DNA from: Splendidivirga corallicola
GTDB taxonomy: Bacteria; Bacteroidota; Bacteroidia; Cytophagales; Cyclobacteriaceae
DNA length: 64,000 nucleotides
Direction of reading: 5' to 3'
Assembly: GCA_030442035.1 (NCBI GenBank)
Contig: JAUJEA010000008.1
Span: forward strand, 186,001-250,000
Shown: one piece after another, positions 9,046 through 15,809 of the stretch
Position numbering within the stretch: position 1 is the stretch's first letter
Layout: every line of letters begins with the position of its first letter
Position numbers and translations under genes: made by a program
Notes under the pieces: generated by a model
The model's database searches: none
What the model saw: only the letters and a program-made list of their open reading frames with translations
Told to the model about the DNA's origin: nothing

Positions 9046-9512
9046 AGTTCAATCTTGGTATTTTAATTTTGATATATTGAAACGCTGCATTTTATTTCTT
9101 TTGTCTAAAAAAAGAAACCATCTTAAAATTGTTAAACTGAAATTTAGTGATGTCATAAATAGAATTTGACCAAAGTTTTATTGTTGGTTGGATACAATTT
9201 TAAAACTGTGTCATTTTTTTATTCATAAAACGCATCAAGATAGTTTATTCCTTATTATTTAGCTTCTAAAAAAAAGATAGGTTCTGGTACTTTTTTTGCC
9301 CGAAACCATGACTTTGCTTTGAAAAATATAGTTATATGAAAAAGGCCTATTGATCAAAACATAGAAAAGGAATAACGAAAATGGGTTAGGGAATTCGTTG
9401 AGAATGCGAATCAAGATCAAGCCCTTGGTGCATTTTGTTTGCTTGGACCTTTTAACTCTTGATTCACATAAATTCTTAACATTACAACACACTAATTTCT
9501 AAAAACCTCTAT

Positions 9513-9716
9513 TTAATATAAACCATCACTTGATATTTTATTTATCTCACATATGGTCATAATCTCCTTTATATAGTCATTCAATTTTTGATTGGAGTAA
9601 ACAGGCAGCAATTTATTGTGATTATAGTAATCGTTATGTTGTTCCAATATCTCCAATACCTTGTCCAATAGGAGAACTTTTGGATCAAGCGGAAAACCTG
9701 GGGGGTAACCCTCCAT
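9513..9716 (-). pseudogene. Tyrosine recombinase (phage-type integrase) fragment
   Basis: A 67-residue open frame whose second half, NKLLPVYSNQKLNDYIKEI followed by MTICEINK, matches the segment of Bacteroidota tyrosine recombinases that immediately precedes the catalytic HTARHTF box. The first half, PLDPKVLLLDKVLEILEQH, corresponds to the helix before it. The catalytic His-Xaa-Xaa-Arg, the later Tyr and the N-terminal core-binding region are all missing; the frame stops right where the catalytic box should begin. It is therefore a dead internal fragment, not a small gene. Confidence 0.75.
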
Positions 9717-9793
9717 AGTCCAACTTCAATGAACCGGAGCTGTCAATAACTGAATCAAACATTTAATCTGAATTTGCTCATAAGCAGGTGGCT

Positions 9794-9826
9794 AACTTTT
9801 GGAAAGTTTGAAACTTTCCAAAAGTT
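9794..9826. repeat. 33-base near-perfect palindrome
   Basis: Arms of 16 bases (AACTTTTGGAAAGTTT and its complement) around a single central G at 9810. It would fold into a long stable hairpin. There is no T run, and no gene ends next to it, so it is not a standard terminator. It lies about 80 bases upstream of the integrase fragment and may be a remnant of the same element. Confidence 0.6.
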
Positions 9827-10117
9827 GTACGTTAGAATTACCTGATTAGTGAAATCACTCCCTGGAAATATTGCTTGATCCGAACTTTTATGGGTTCCGT
9901 ACTTTTCTTTCTATAAAAAAGAAATCCATTTGTTGCCATCTGTTCCATCCAATTATGGGATATGTCATATTCAAGCTGATTTCTGTAACGGCAATTAAAG
10001 TTATATCTTATTTAACACAATTTGATATGATCTTAGTTGGGGTGGCAAGATGGGAACTCCTATCAAAACCATTCAACAATACAATGAATTAATTTCATAG
10101 ATAATATTATTATTTAT

Positions 10118-10129
10118 GTAGTTAACTAC
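10118..10129. promoter_or_regulatory. Palindromic operator candidate for the MarR-GNAT operon
   Basis: GTAGTTAACTAC is a perfect 12-bp palindrome 29 bases upstream of the start at 10159. MarR proteins bind palindromes of this size as dimers and commonly repress their own genes, so this is the likely autoregulatory site. Confidence 0.5.
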
Positions 10130-10158
10130 GTAATTTTATTTATATAAAATTTTGGCTT

Positions 10159-11127
10159 ATGAATGTACTGAATCAACTTGGTGAATTGGCGCTAGGCAGC
10201 CGGTTACGCCGACTAAGCGATCAGATCATGCGCGAAGGAGTGGAAATCTATAAAAACAATGGTATTGATTTTGAGGCAAAATTTTTCCCTATCTTTTATC
10301 TGCTATTACAAAAATCTCACCTTAGTGTCACTGAAATCTCTATAGAGCTCGGTTTGGCACATCCATCGGTTATACAAACATTACGAGAGATGGAAAGGCG
10401 AAAGCTTATCACCTCCGTAAGAGACAAAAAAGATGGCCGGAAGCGTTTAGTAGCGCTAACTCAAAGGGCCATGGAGCTTTCTGAAAAAATGGAACCGGTG
10501 TGGAATGATATCGCGACAGCTATGCATGATATGATCGCTACCCATAAACATAATATTTTAAGTGCGATGGAATCTATTGAAAATGATTTCCTCGGAAAGG
10601 GGCTCGCTGATAGAGTGGTTGAAATAACCACTCAAAGAAAACTGAATGAGGTGGAGATCATTGATTATGACCAGAGTTATGCTCGATATTTCAAGGATAT
10701 CAATTATGAATGGATCGAAAAATATTTTACCATTGAAGCCATTGATAAGGAAGTATTGGAAAATCACAAAACATATATTCTAGATAAAGGAGGGCACATT
10801 TTCTTCGCTAAATACCACAATGATATTGTAGGAACCTGTGCGTTGATCAAGTTTGATGATGAAAAATATGAGCTTTCAAAAATGGGTGTTATGGAAGGAT
10901 ATCAGGGCAAACAAATCGGCAAAAAGCTTGGATTGGCCATTATTGACAAAGCGAAAGAAAAGGGAGCAAAAACCCTCTTTCTGGACTCTAACAGAAAATT
11001 AGTGCCAGCTATCAATCTCTATAAACGGTTGGGTTTCAAAACCATCAATAATACAAATGAATCTGTTTACCAGCGAAGTAACATCAGCATGGAGCTGGAT
11101 TTAACTAAAAACGAATACATACAATGA
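10159..11127 (+). CDS. MarR-type HTH / GNAT acetyltransferase fusion protein
   Basis: A 322-residue two-domain protein. Residues about 1-145 form a MarR-like winged helix, with the recognition part LSVTEISIELGLAHPSVIQT (55-74) and a wing at SVRDKKDGRKRLVAL. Residues about 165-315 form a GNAT acetyltransferase with the acetyl-CoA motif MEGYQGKQIGKKLG (245-258) and the closing LYKRLGFK (287-294). Such fusions are widespread in Bacteroidota but few are characterised; the pairing suggests sensing and acetylating the same small molecule, for instance an amine toxin. It overlaps the following DinB gene by four bases. A palindrome just upstream suggests self-regulation. Confidence 0.9.
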   Translation: MNVLNQLGELALGSRLRRLSDQIMREGVEIYKNNGIDFEAKFFPIFYLLLQKSHLSVTEISIELGLAHPSVIQTLREMERRKLITSVRDKKDGRKRLVALTQRAMELSEKMEPVWNDIATAMHDMIATHKHNILSAMESIENDFLGKGLADRVVEITTQRKLNEVEIIDYDQSYARYFKDINYEWIEKYFTIEAIDKEVLENHKTYILDKGGHIFFAKYHNDIVGTCALIKFDDEKYELSKMGVMEGYQGKQIGKKLGLAIIDKAKEKGAKTLFLDSNRKLVPAINLYKRLGFKTINNTNESVYQRSNISMELDLTKNEYIQ

Positions 11128-11639
11128 ACAGCATCAAATGGTTTAAAAGAAAGTTCAATTTCGATATTCTTCAAGGCACCTTCCCTTCAATCCTGGAGCG
11201 TTTGGAAGGAACACCACTCAGGTTAAGCAATAAAATGGTGCATATACCCTCCGAAAAACTTGAAGTTCAATGGAACAATTCGTGGTCTATTAAGGAAAAC
11301 ATCGGGCATTTGATCGATCTGGAACCACTTTGGTATGGACGTGTGGTGGATATTACTGAAAACAAAGAAACATTGCGGGAAGCCGATCTGGAAAACAAAA
11401 AGACACATGATGCCAACCATAACACTACCAGATTGCCAACATTACTGAATGCTTTCGCACAACAACGTAAACAATTCGTGGAATTGCTTAAAGCAAACAG
11501 AGATCACGCAGAATCACTTAGTGCACTTCATCCCAGAATACTGCAACCCATGCGCATCATTGACTTAGCCTTTTTTGTAGCTGAACATGATGATCACCAT
11601 CTGGCCCGTATTACTGAAATTGATGAAAACATAGTGTGA
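11124..11639 (+). CDS. DinB superfamily protein
   Basis: A 171-residue four-helix-bundle protein of the DinB/YfiT type. The three metal-binding histidine positions of the fold are visible: NIGHLIDLE (His about 58) and HDDHHLARI near residues 154-162. Members include bacillithiol- and mycothiol-dependent transferases and many uncharacterised stress proteins. The ATGA overlap with the MarR-GNAT gene indicates one operon, which fits a small detoxification unit controlled by the fusion protein. The transferred thiol or substrate cannot be inferred. Confidence 0.88.
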   Translation: MNSIKWFKRKFNFDILQGTFPSILERLEGTPLRLSNKMVHIPSEKLEVQWNNSWSIKENIGHLIDLEPLWYGRVVDITENKETLREADLENKKTHDANHNTTRLPTLLNAFAQQRKQFVELLKANRDHAESLSALHPRILQPMRIIDLAFFVAEHDDHHLARITEIDENIV

Positions 11640-11651
11640 ATAAAACACGAT

Positions 11652-11687
11652 AAAAAAACCCTTGCCAGTATAATGTCCGCAAGGGTT
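11652..11687 (-). terminator. Rho-independent terminator, minus-strand direction
   Basis: A 9-bp perfect stem (AACCCTTGC / GCAAGGGTT) with a 13-base loop. On the minus strand the hairpin is followed by seven T residues, on the plus strand only by ATATAG. It therefore mainly stops transcripts arriving from the subtilase side, though it may also act on the DinB operon. Confidence 0.65.
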
Positions 11688-11732
11688 ATATAGTAAATCA
11701 GATAAATAGGGCTGCTTGATCAATTATTCCGG

Positions 11733-11873
11733 TTACCAATTATTCTGCCTCAAATCATCAGATCTATCCTTATCAGGTTTATTATCTAATTGCAAGAACG
11801 GTTCGATAAGAAGAGGCCTGCTTTTTTCTTTTTTGGTTGATTTCACGACTTCAATCAGTGCTTGGTATATCCT
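11733..11873 (-). pseudogene. Possible coding fragment, unidentified
   Basis: A minus-strand frame of 46 codons without an ATG reads like real protein (charged, containing KKEKSRPLLIEPFLQLDNKP) and ends 46 bases before a minus-strand terminator. A second frame just upstream (about 11850-11910) also reads like protein, suggesting a frameshift. I cannot name a family. It may be the decayed end of a gene once downstream of the subtilase. Confidence 0.25.
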
Positions 11874-11988
11874 TTATTATTACGAAAGGTTGAGGTAACC
11901 TTTTATTCAAGCTGAGTTTAGTGTCTGGACTCGTATCCTAACTAAGAGAGTGATTACACCTGGAATAAAATCAAATCGCTCAGAACAC

Positions 11989-13608
11989 TTAATAGTTCCA
12001 GTCTTCAGCATGTTTTTTTACATGTGCTTTTAGTAGTTCGGAATTGTCCTCATCATTGACTTCAACAATTTCCCTTATTCTGTCAACACTTATGGATGAA
12101 GCTCTTTTTTTCACAAAGTCATAAGTTTCATTTTTGCGCTCATCCCTTAGTTCCATTTTAGCACATGCTGTAAGGTAAGTTATTTCTTTGTCCTGTATGT
12201 ATCTCTTTTTGGCCTCCTCATTTTCCATTTTTTTTGTAAGTTTTCCCTTTGTAGCATGTACAAGTCCATCCTTGGGGGGAAGGTCTATTTCCAATAATTT
12301 TCTAACATCCAGGAGACCTTCACCATGCAGCTCTTTGTCCCACACAGCGGGTGTATTAGCACTCTTTTTCAAACACCATCTGAATGCTTCCACTTGTTGC
12401 CAACCCTTATCGTACACCTCTGTAAGTTTCTTTTCTCCATGATGAGCCAACCATAGTGCCGCCGCAGCGGCCACCATTGGCGTAGAAAAGGAGGTCCCTT
12501 CACTCCATTTATATCTGTACTTTCGCCCCTTTCTTGCAAAGGGTACATATATTTGATAACCAGGTGCTGAGATTTCCACCTTATTACCGGCAAATGATTT
12601 TTCCCACACGGTATCGTCAGGTTTGGAGGCCGCCGCTGTAATCACTTCCGGAAATTTAGCCGGGTACAACCATACCGTTTTAATGTTTTTGATATGGCTT
12701 CCGGTTGCTGCTACCCAGATAACACCTGCTTCATAAGCAGCAGCAGCGGCTTCTTTCCATGACCTTTTTCTTAATAGTCCTGCATGACTCATGGTAATTA
12801 TTTTACAACCATCTTTGATCGCCTGAAAAGCTGCATGAGCAACTTTATTATTGAATGAAATAATAGTCTCGGATACCCGGTACGGGATTAGATCAACATA
12901 AGGAAATACCCCATCCGTTCGATCTTTCGATTTACTGGTAATGCCACGATTCAAAGTAGGTTGTCCAATAATGATAGCAGCAGTGGCTGTACCATGAGCT
13001 GCCCATTTAAATGGTCTTAAAGTTCTTAACCTGTCCTTAGCTACTCTCTTCGCGGGTTTCCAATTAAACAATAAAGAACGGATCCTGTCCCATATGGTAT
13101 AAACATAGTTCCATCCTTGCTCTTTTTTAACTGCTGCAATCTCCGGATGATTGGAATAACCAGTGTCGAGTTGGGCTATTTTAATACCTGATTGTCCTCC
13201 GGTGTAATTACCTCTACCTTTCTGTCCCTCCTCTTTCGCATAGCTGATAGCATCACTGAAACGGCTGTTTTTATGTATCCAATTAGGGTGTGGGGTTTCC
13301 GTGGATTCATTCGCTCCTTCTATCTCATCCTGATCAGGCTCTAATTCAATGGCCTCGTTCATCTCATATACCGCCGGGTCTACATCTTCCACGCCTTCAA
13401 TTGCCATAAGTTTATTGGCTACTATCCACGCATCGCTCTCATTGGTTTTCAGACTCATTTTATAAAAAAGATCCATAGAAGTATTTAAAGAAGCGTGATG
13501 TTCAAAGAGGGGTTTTAATTTTACATTAAACTCTTCATTAATTTTTTGTATACAAGCCTTACGTTTTTCGGGCTCCCCGGTAAGAAAAATTTCAAAAAGT
13601 ACCTTCAT
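11989..13608 (-). CDS. Subtilisin-like serine protease (S8), apparently cytoplasmic
   Basis: A 539-residue protein without a signal peptide. Residues 1-95 resemble an I9-like prodomain with a charged linker. The catalytic domain carries Asp148 in IAQLDTGYSNHPEI, His205 in HGTATAA and Ser373 in GTSFSTPMVAAAAAL. The oxyanion-hole position, normally Asn in AAAGN, reads AATGS with Ser304, which is unusual. The last 110 residues, after the fold, are charged and unassigned. Absence of a secretion signal suggests either cytosolic proteolysis or leaderless export. It may be transcribed alone; a minus-strand terminator lies 300 bases downstream. Confidence 0.9.
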   Translation of the reverse strand: MKVLFEIFLTGEPEKRKACIQKINEEFNVKLKPLFEHHASLNTSMDLFYKMSLKTNESDAWIVANKLMAIEGVEDVDPAVYEMNEAIELEPDQDEIEGANESTETPHPNWIHKNSRFSDAISYAKEEGQKGRGNYTGGQSGIKIAQLDTGYSNHPEIAAVKKEQGWNYVYTIWDRIRSLLFNWKPAKRVAKDRLRTLRPFKWAAHGTATAAIIIGQPTLNRGITSKSKDRTDGVFPYVDLIPYRVSETIISFNNKVAHAAFQAIKDGCKIITMSHAGLLRKRSWKEAAAAAYEAGVIWVAATGSHIKNIKTVWLYPAKFPEVITAAASKPDDTVWEKSFAGNKVEISAPGYQIYVPFARKGRKYRYKWSEGTSFSTPMVAAAAALWLAHHGEKKLTEVYDKGWQQVEAFRWCLKKSANTPAVWDKELHGEGLLDVRKLLEIDLPPKDGLVHATKGKLTKKMENEEAKKRYIQDKEITYLTACAKMELRDERKNETYDFVKKRASSISVDRIREIVEVNDEDNSELLKAHVKKHAEDWNY

Positions 13609-13949
13609 AGCTTAGCAGGAATGATCATCGATAGATAAAAAAAATTACTCAACTATCAAAATAATTTGCTAAAAATGGAAGGTGATACCGGCTCCCGAGA
13701 TTTCATTCAAATAAAAAATAATGTGTCCATCCGATCATTAGTAATACTAAAAGTTGAACAGGTATAGTCGCTTTGATTTTGGGCGGATTGGTAAGTTTTA
13801 TTTTTGTGTACACCTGGACTTGCTGGATTTTCAGGATTGTGTAGTCAAATTTTCATAGATCCGGATTCCTCAAAAACGAAATCCAAAGAATCCTCATGCT
13901 CAATATAAAGCCAGATCAATGCCATTTTTTAAGAAAATATTTTGAAAGC

Positions 13950-14042
13950 TTTCAGGTATCAGGTTTCAGCCTAAATAATGTTTTTTTGCGCCAGAAAAAA
14001 CTGATACCTAAGACCTGAAACCTGAGACCTGACACCTGAAGC
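13950..14042. repeat. Inverted arrays of degenerate TTTCAGG heptamers
   Basis: About three units in forward orientation (TTTCAGG, TATCAGG, TTTCAGC from 13950) and about six in reverse orientation (the complement of TTCAGGT, GTCAGGT, CTCAGGT, TTCAGGT and related units, 14004-14042), separated by about 35 bases. The same heptamer occurs as a clean five-unit tandem at 15660-15696, on the other side of the arsenosugar genes. Confidence 0.7.
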
Positions 14043-14156
14043 CTTATCTTAATAGCATTAAAAAGCTAGATGATTATAATCGTCCGGGGATCTCTTCGGC
14101 TGTTTGTCCGGTTAACATACTTAACTATGATCTACGGATTAATCTTCCGAATTTCA

Positions 14157-14164
14157 TACCTTTG
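14157..14164 (+). promoter_or_regulatory. Bacteroidota -7 promoter box
   Basis: TACCTTTG fits TANNTTTG and precedes the arsenosugar pair. No good -33 element is visible at the usual spacing. Confidence 0.35.
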
Positions 14165-14250
14165 AAAATGCACCAGGTCTAGTGTCTCTGAAAAGACATT
14201 TACCTATATTCAAAAATCAATTTTTAACATTTCGCGTTAACTTGGTACAT

Positions 14251-14586
14251 ATGGACAAATCTTATTATAACCCGGAGGATCTAAAGAAGTTTGGTAAAGT
14301 TGGAGAGTTTCAACAGGAGTTGGCTGATAAATTTTTCTCCTATTATGGTGAAGTATTTAAGGATGGGGAACTAAGTGCAAGAGAAAAAGCGTTGATAGCT
14401 TTGGCCGTGGCACATACTGTTCAGTGTCCTTATTGTATTGATGCTTATACGGTTGGTTCCCTGGAAAAAGGAGCAACAGAAGGACAAATGATGGAAGCTG
14501 TTCATGTTGCCACAGCGATCAGAGGTGGTGCATCGTTGGTACATGGCGTACAAATGATGAATAAAGTGAAGGAAGTTTCCATGTAA
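14251..14586 (+). CDS. Arsenosugar biosynthesis-associated peroxidase-like protein (CMD/AhpD fold)
   Basis: A 111-residue carboxymuconolactone-decarboxylase-fold protein with the redox motif CPYCIDAY and the flanking helices of AhpD-like proteins. The start MDKSYYNPEDLKKFG at 14251 fits the family; an in-frame ATG at 14182 would add 23 residues with no family resemblance, so I prefer 14251. It sits 26 bases before arsS, the constant neighbour of this subfamily, which is the strongest evidence for the role. Presumed activity is thiol-dependent peroxide reduction or redox support of the ArsS pathway, in the cytoplasm. Confidence 0.85.
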   Translation: MDKSYYNPEDLKKFGKVGEFQQELADKFFSYYGEVFKDGELSAREKALIALAVAHTVQCPYCIDAYTVGSLEKGATEGQMMEAVHVATAIRGGASLVHGVQMMNKVKEVSM

Positions 14587-14612
14587 AAAATTGTGAGGTA
14601 GATTGATTGTTT

Positions 14613-15659
14613 ATGAAATCGTTAAAAGCAAGGAACGAACCCATTGCAAATTTTTCTCATCAGATAGATATACTGGAAGAGTCTAAAGAGGTTGAGAATA
14701 TACCTAAATTTTCCGACAAACTGAATGTTATCGGACTCAATCCATTGAAACCCACAGGGCTGGAAATATTCCAGGTAAACGTTGGCAAAATGTGTAATCA
14801 GACTTGCGAGCATTGTCATGTTGATGCGGGACCGGATCGTAAGGAGATCATGACGCGTGAAACCATGCAACAATGCCTGGAGGTATTAAAGGATTCCAGT
14901 TTTGATATCGTAGATCTGACTGGAGGTGCCCCTGAAATGAATCCTCATTTTAGATGGTTTGTAGAAGAGATCAGGAAGTTAGGTAAGCATGTTATGGTAC
15001 GTTGCAACCTCACTATTATCCTCGCCAACCCTAAATACAATGACCTTCCCGAATTCTTTAGAAAACATAAAATTGAAGTAGTCTCCTCACTCCCATTTTA
15101 TAATCCGGACAGGACAGATCGTCAAAGAGGGAAAGGTGTTTTCAGCAAATCCGTTGAAGCACTCAAAATGCTTAATCGTGTTGGGTATGGAAAAGAAGGA
15201 ACCGGGTTGATCCTAAATTTGGTTTATAATCCTTCAGGGGCATTTCTACCTGCCTCTCAGCAACAATTAGAAAGTGATTTCAAGCGGGTATTGAAAAAAG
15301 ATCACGATATTGAATTTAACAATTTGTTTGCCATCACCAATCTCCCGATCAGTCGTTTCTTGGATTATCTCATTAAAAGCGATAATTACGAGAACTATAT
15401 GGAGAAGCTGGCCAACGCCTTCAATCCTTCAGCAGCCATGGGTGTGATGTGTCGCAACACGCTTTCCATTGGTTGGGACGGATATATATTCGATTGCGAC
15501 TTCAATCAAATGCTGGATCTGAAAGTAGATGCCCCCACCAGCCAACATATCAGCAATTTCGATACTGACGAGTTATTAAATCGAAATATTGTAACCGGAA
15601 ATCATTGTTATGGATGCACTGCCGGTGCCGGCTCGAGTTGCGGGGGAACGACGACGTAG
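14613..15659 (+). CDS. arsS: Arsenosugar biosynthesis radical SAM protein ArsS
   Basis: A 348-residue radical SAM enzyme. The cluster-binding CX3CX2C motif reads CNQTCEHC (Cys61, 65 and 68 from this start), and the DUF3641-type C-terminus has the cysteine-rich tail HCYGCTAGAGSSCGG. ArsS transfers a 5-deoxyadenosyl group to dimethylarsinous acid, the committed step of arsenosugar synthesis. ATG 14613 gives MKSLKAR; a TTG at 14607 sits at better distance from GAGGT (14595-14599), so a two-residue longer form is possible. The peroxidase-like partner precedes it. No arsM methyltransferase or arsR regulator is nearby. A tandem heptamer repeat begins at its stop codon. Confidence 0.93.
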   Translation: MKSLKARNEPIANFSHQIDILEESKEVENIPKFSDKLNVIGLNPLKPTGLEIFQVNVGKMCNQTCEHCHVDAGPDRKEIMTRETMQQCLEVLKDSSFDIVDLTGGAPEMNPHFRWFVEEIRKLGKHVMVRCNLTIILANPKYNDLPEFFRKHKIEVVSSLPFYNPDRTDRQRGKGVFSKSVEALKMLNRVGYGKEGTGLILNLVYNPSGAFLPASQQQLESDFKRVLKKDHDIEFNNLFAITNLPISRFLDYLIKSDNYENYMEKLANAFNPSAAMGVMCRNTLSIGWDGYIFDCDFNQMLDLKVDAPTSQHISNFDTDELLNRNIVTGNHCYGCTAGAGSSCGGTTT

Positions 15660-15696
15660 TTTCAGGTTTCAGGTTTCAGGTTTCAGGTTTCAGGTT
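15660..15696. repeat. Tandem heptamer repeat (TTTCAGG) x5
   Basis: Five exact copies of TTTCAGG begin one base after the arsS stop codon. Degenerate inverted arrays of the same heptamer lie at 13950-14042. Together they bracket the arsenosugar gene pair. Confidence 0.9.
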
Positions 15697-15809
15697 AAAA
15701 ATCGAAACGCCATATTCAATGGTGGGTTTCAATTTTGGGAGAGGGAATGAATATTGGTTTCTCAGTTCCAGGTTGCAGATATCCCAAGTCTATTACCAGT
15801 ACTTTCTTA

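Larger units (their letters stand above)
9046..10158. other. Long intergenic region with mobile-element debris
   Basis: 1.1 kb between divergent genes. It holds a tyrosine recombinase fragment (9513-9716), a long palindrome (9794-9826), the word ATTCAAGCTGA at 9969-9979 and a regulatory palindrome (10118-10129). The remaining open frames (9259-9492 minus, 9871-10092 plus) do not look like protein. Confidence 0.6.
11640..11988. other. Intergenic region between convergent genes
   Basis: 350 bases. It holds a hairpin terminator at 11652-11687, a minus-strand open fragment at 11733-11873 and the word ATTCAAGCTGA at 11905-11915. Confidence 0.5.
13609..14181. other. Intergenic region with heptamer repeats and a promoter box
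   Basis: 570 bases between divergent genes. It holds inverted arrays of a TTTCAGG-like heptamer at 13950-14042 and a TACCTTTG box at 14157-14164. A 26-codon minus frame at 13845-13925 is too short to call. Confidence 0.5.

Noticed and set aside
9259-9492. 77-codon minus-strand frame
   Set aside because: Composition is unlike protein in this genome and it matches no part of the nearby recombinase.
9871-10092. 73-codon plus-strand frame
   Set aside because: Rich in Phe, Ile and Lys from AT-rich DNA; no start signal and no family.
13845-13925. 26-codon minus-strand frame that reads somewhat like protein
   Set aside because: Too short to separate from chance; no promoter or terminator.
14182-14250. 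Upstream ATG for the arsenosugar-associated peroxidase-like protein
   Set aside because: The extra 23 residues do not fit the family, whose members begin near the ATG at 14251.
15660-15696. CRISPR-like array
   Set aside because: Units are seven bases without spacers and no cas genes are present; it is a simple tandem repeat.
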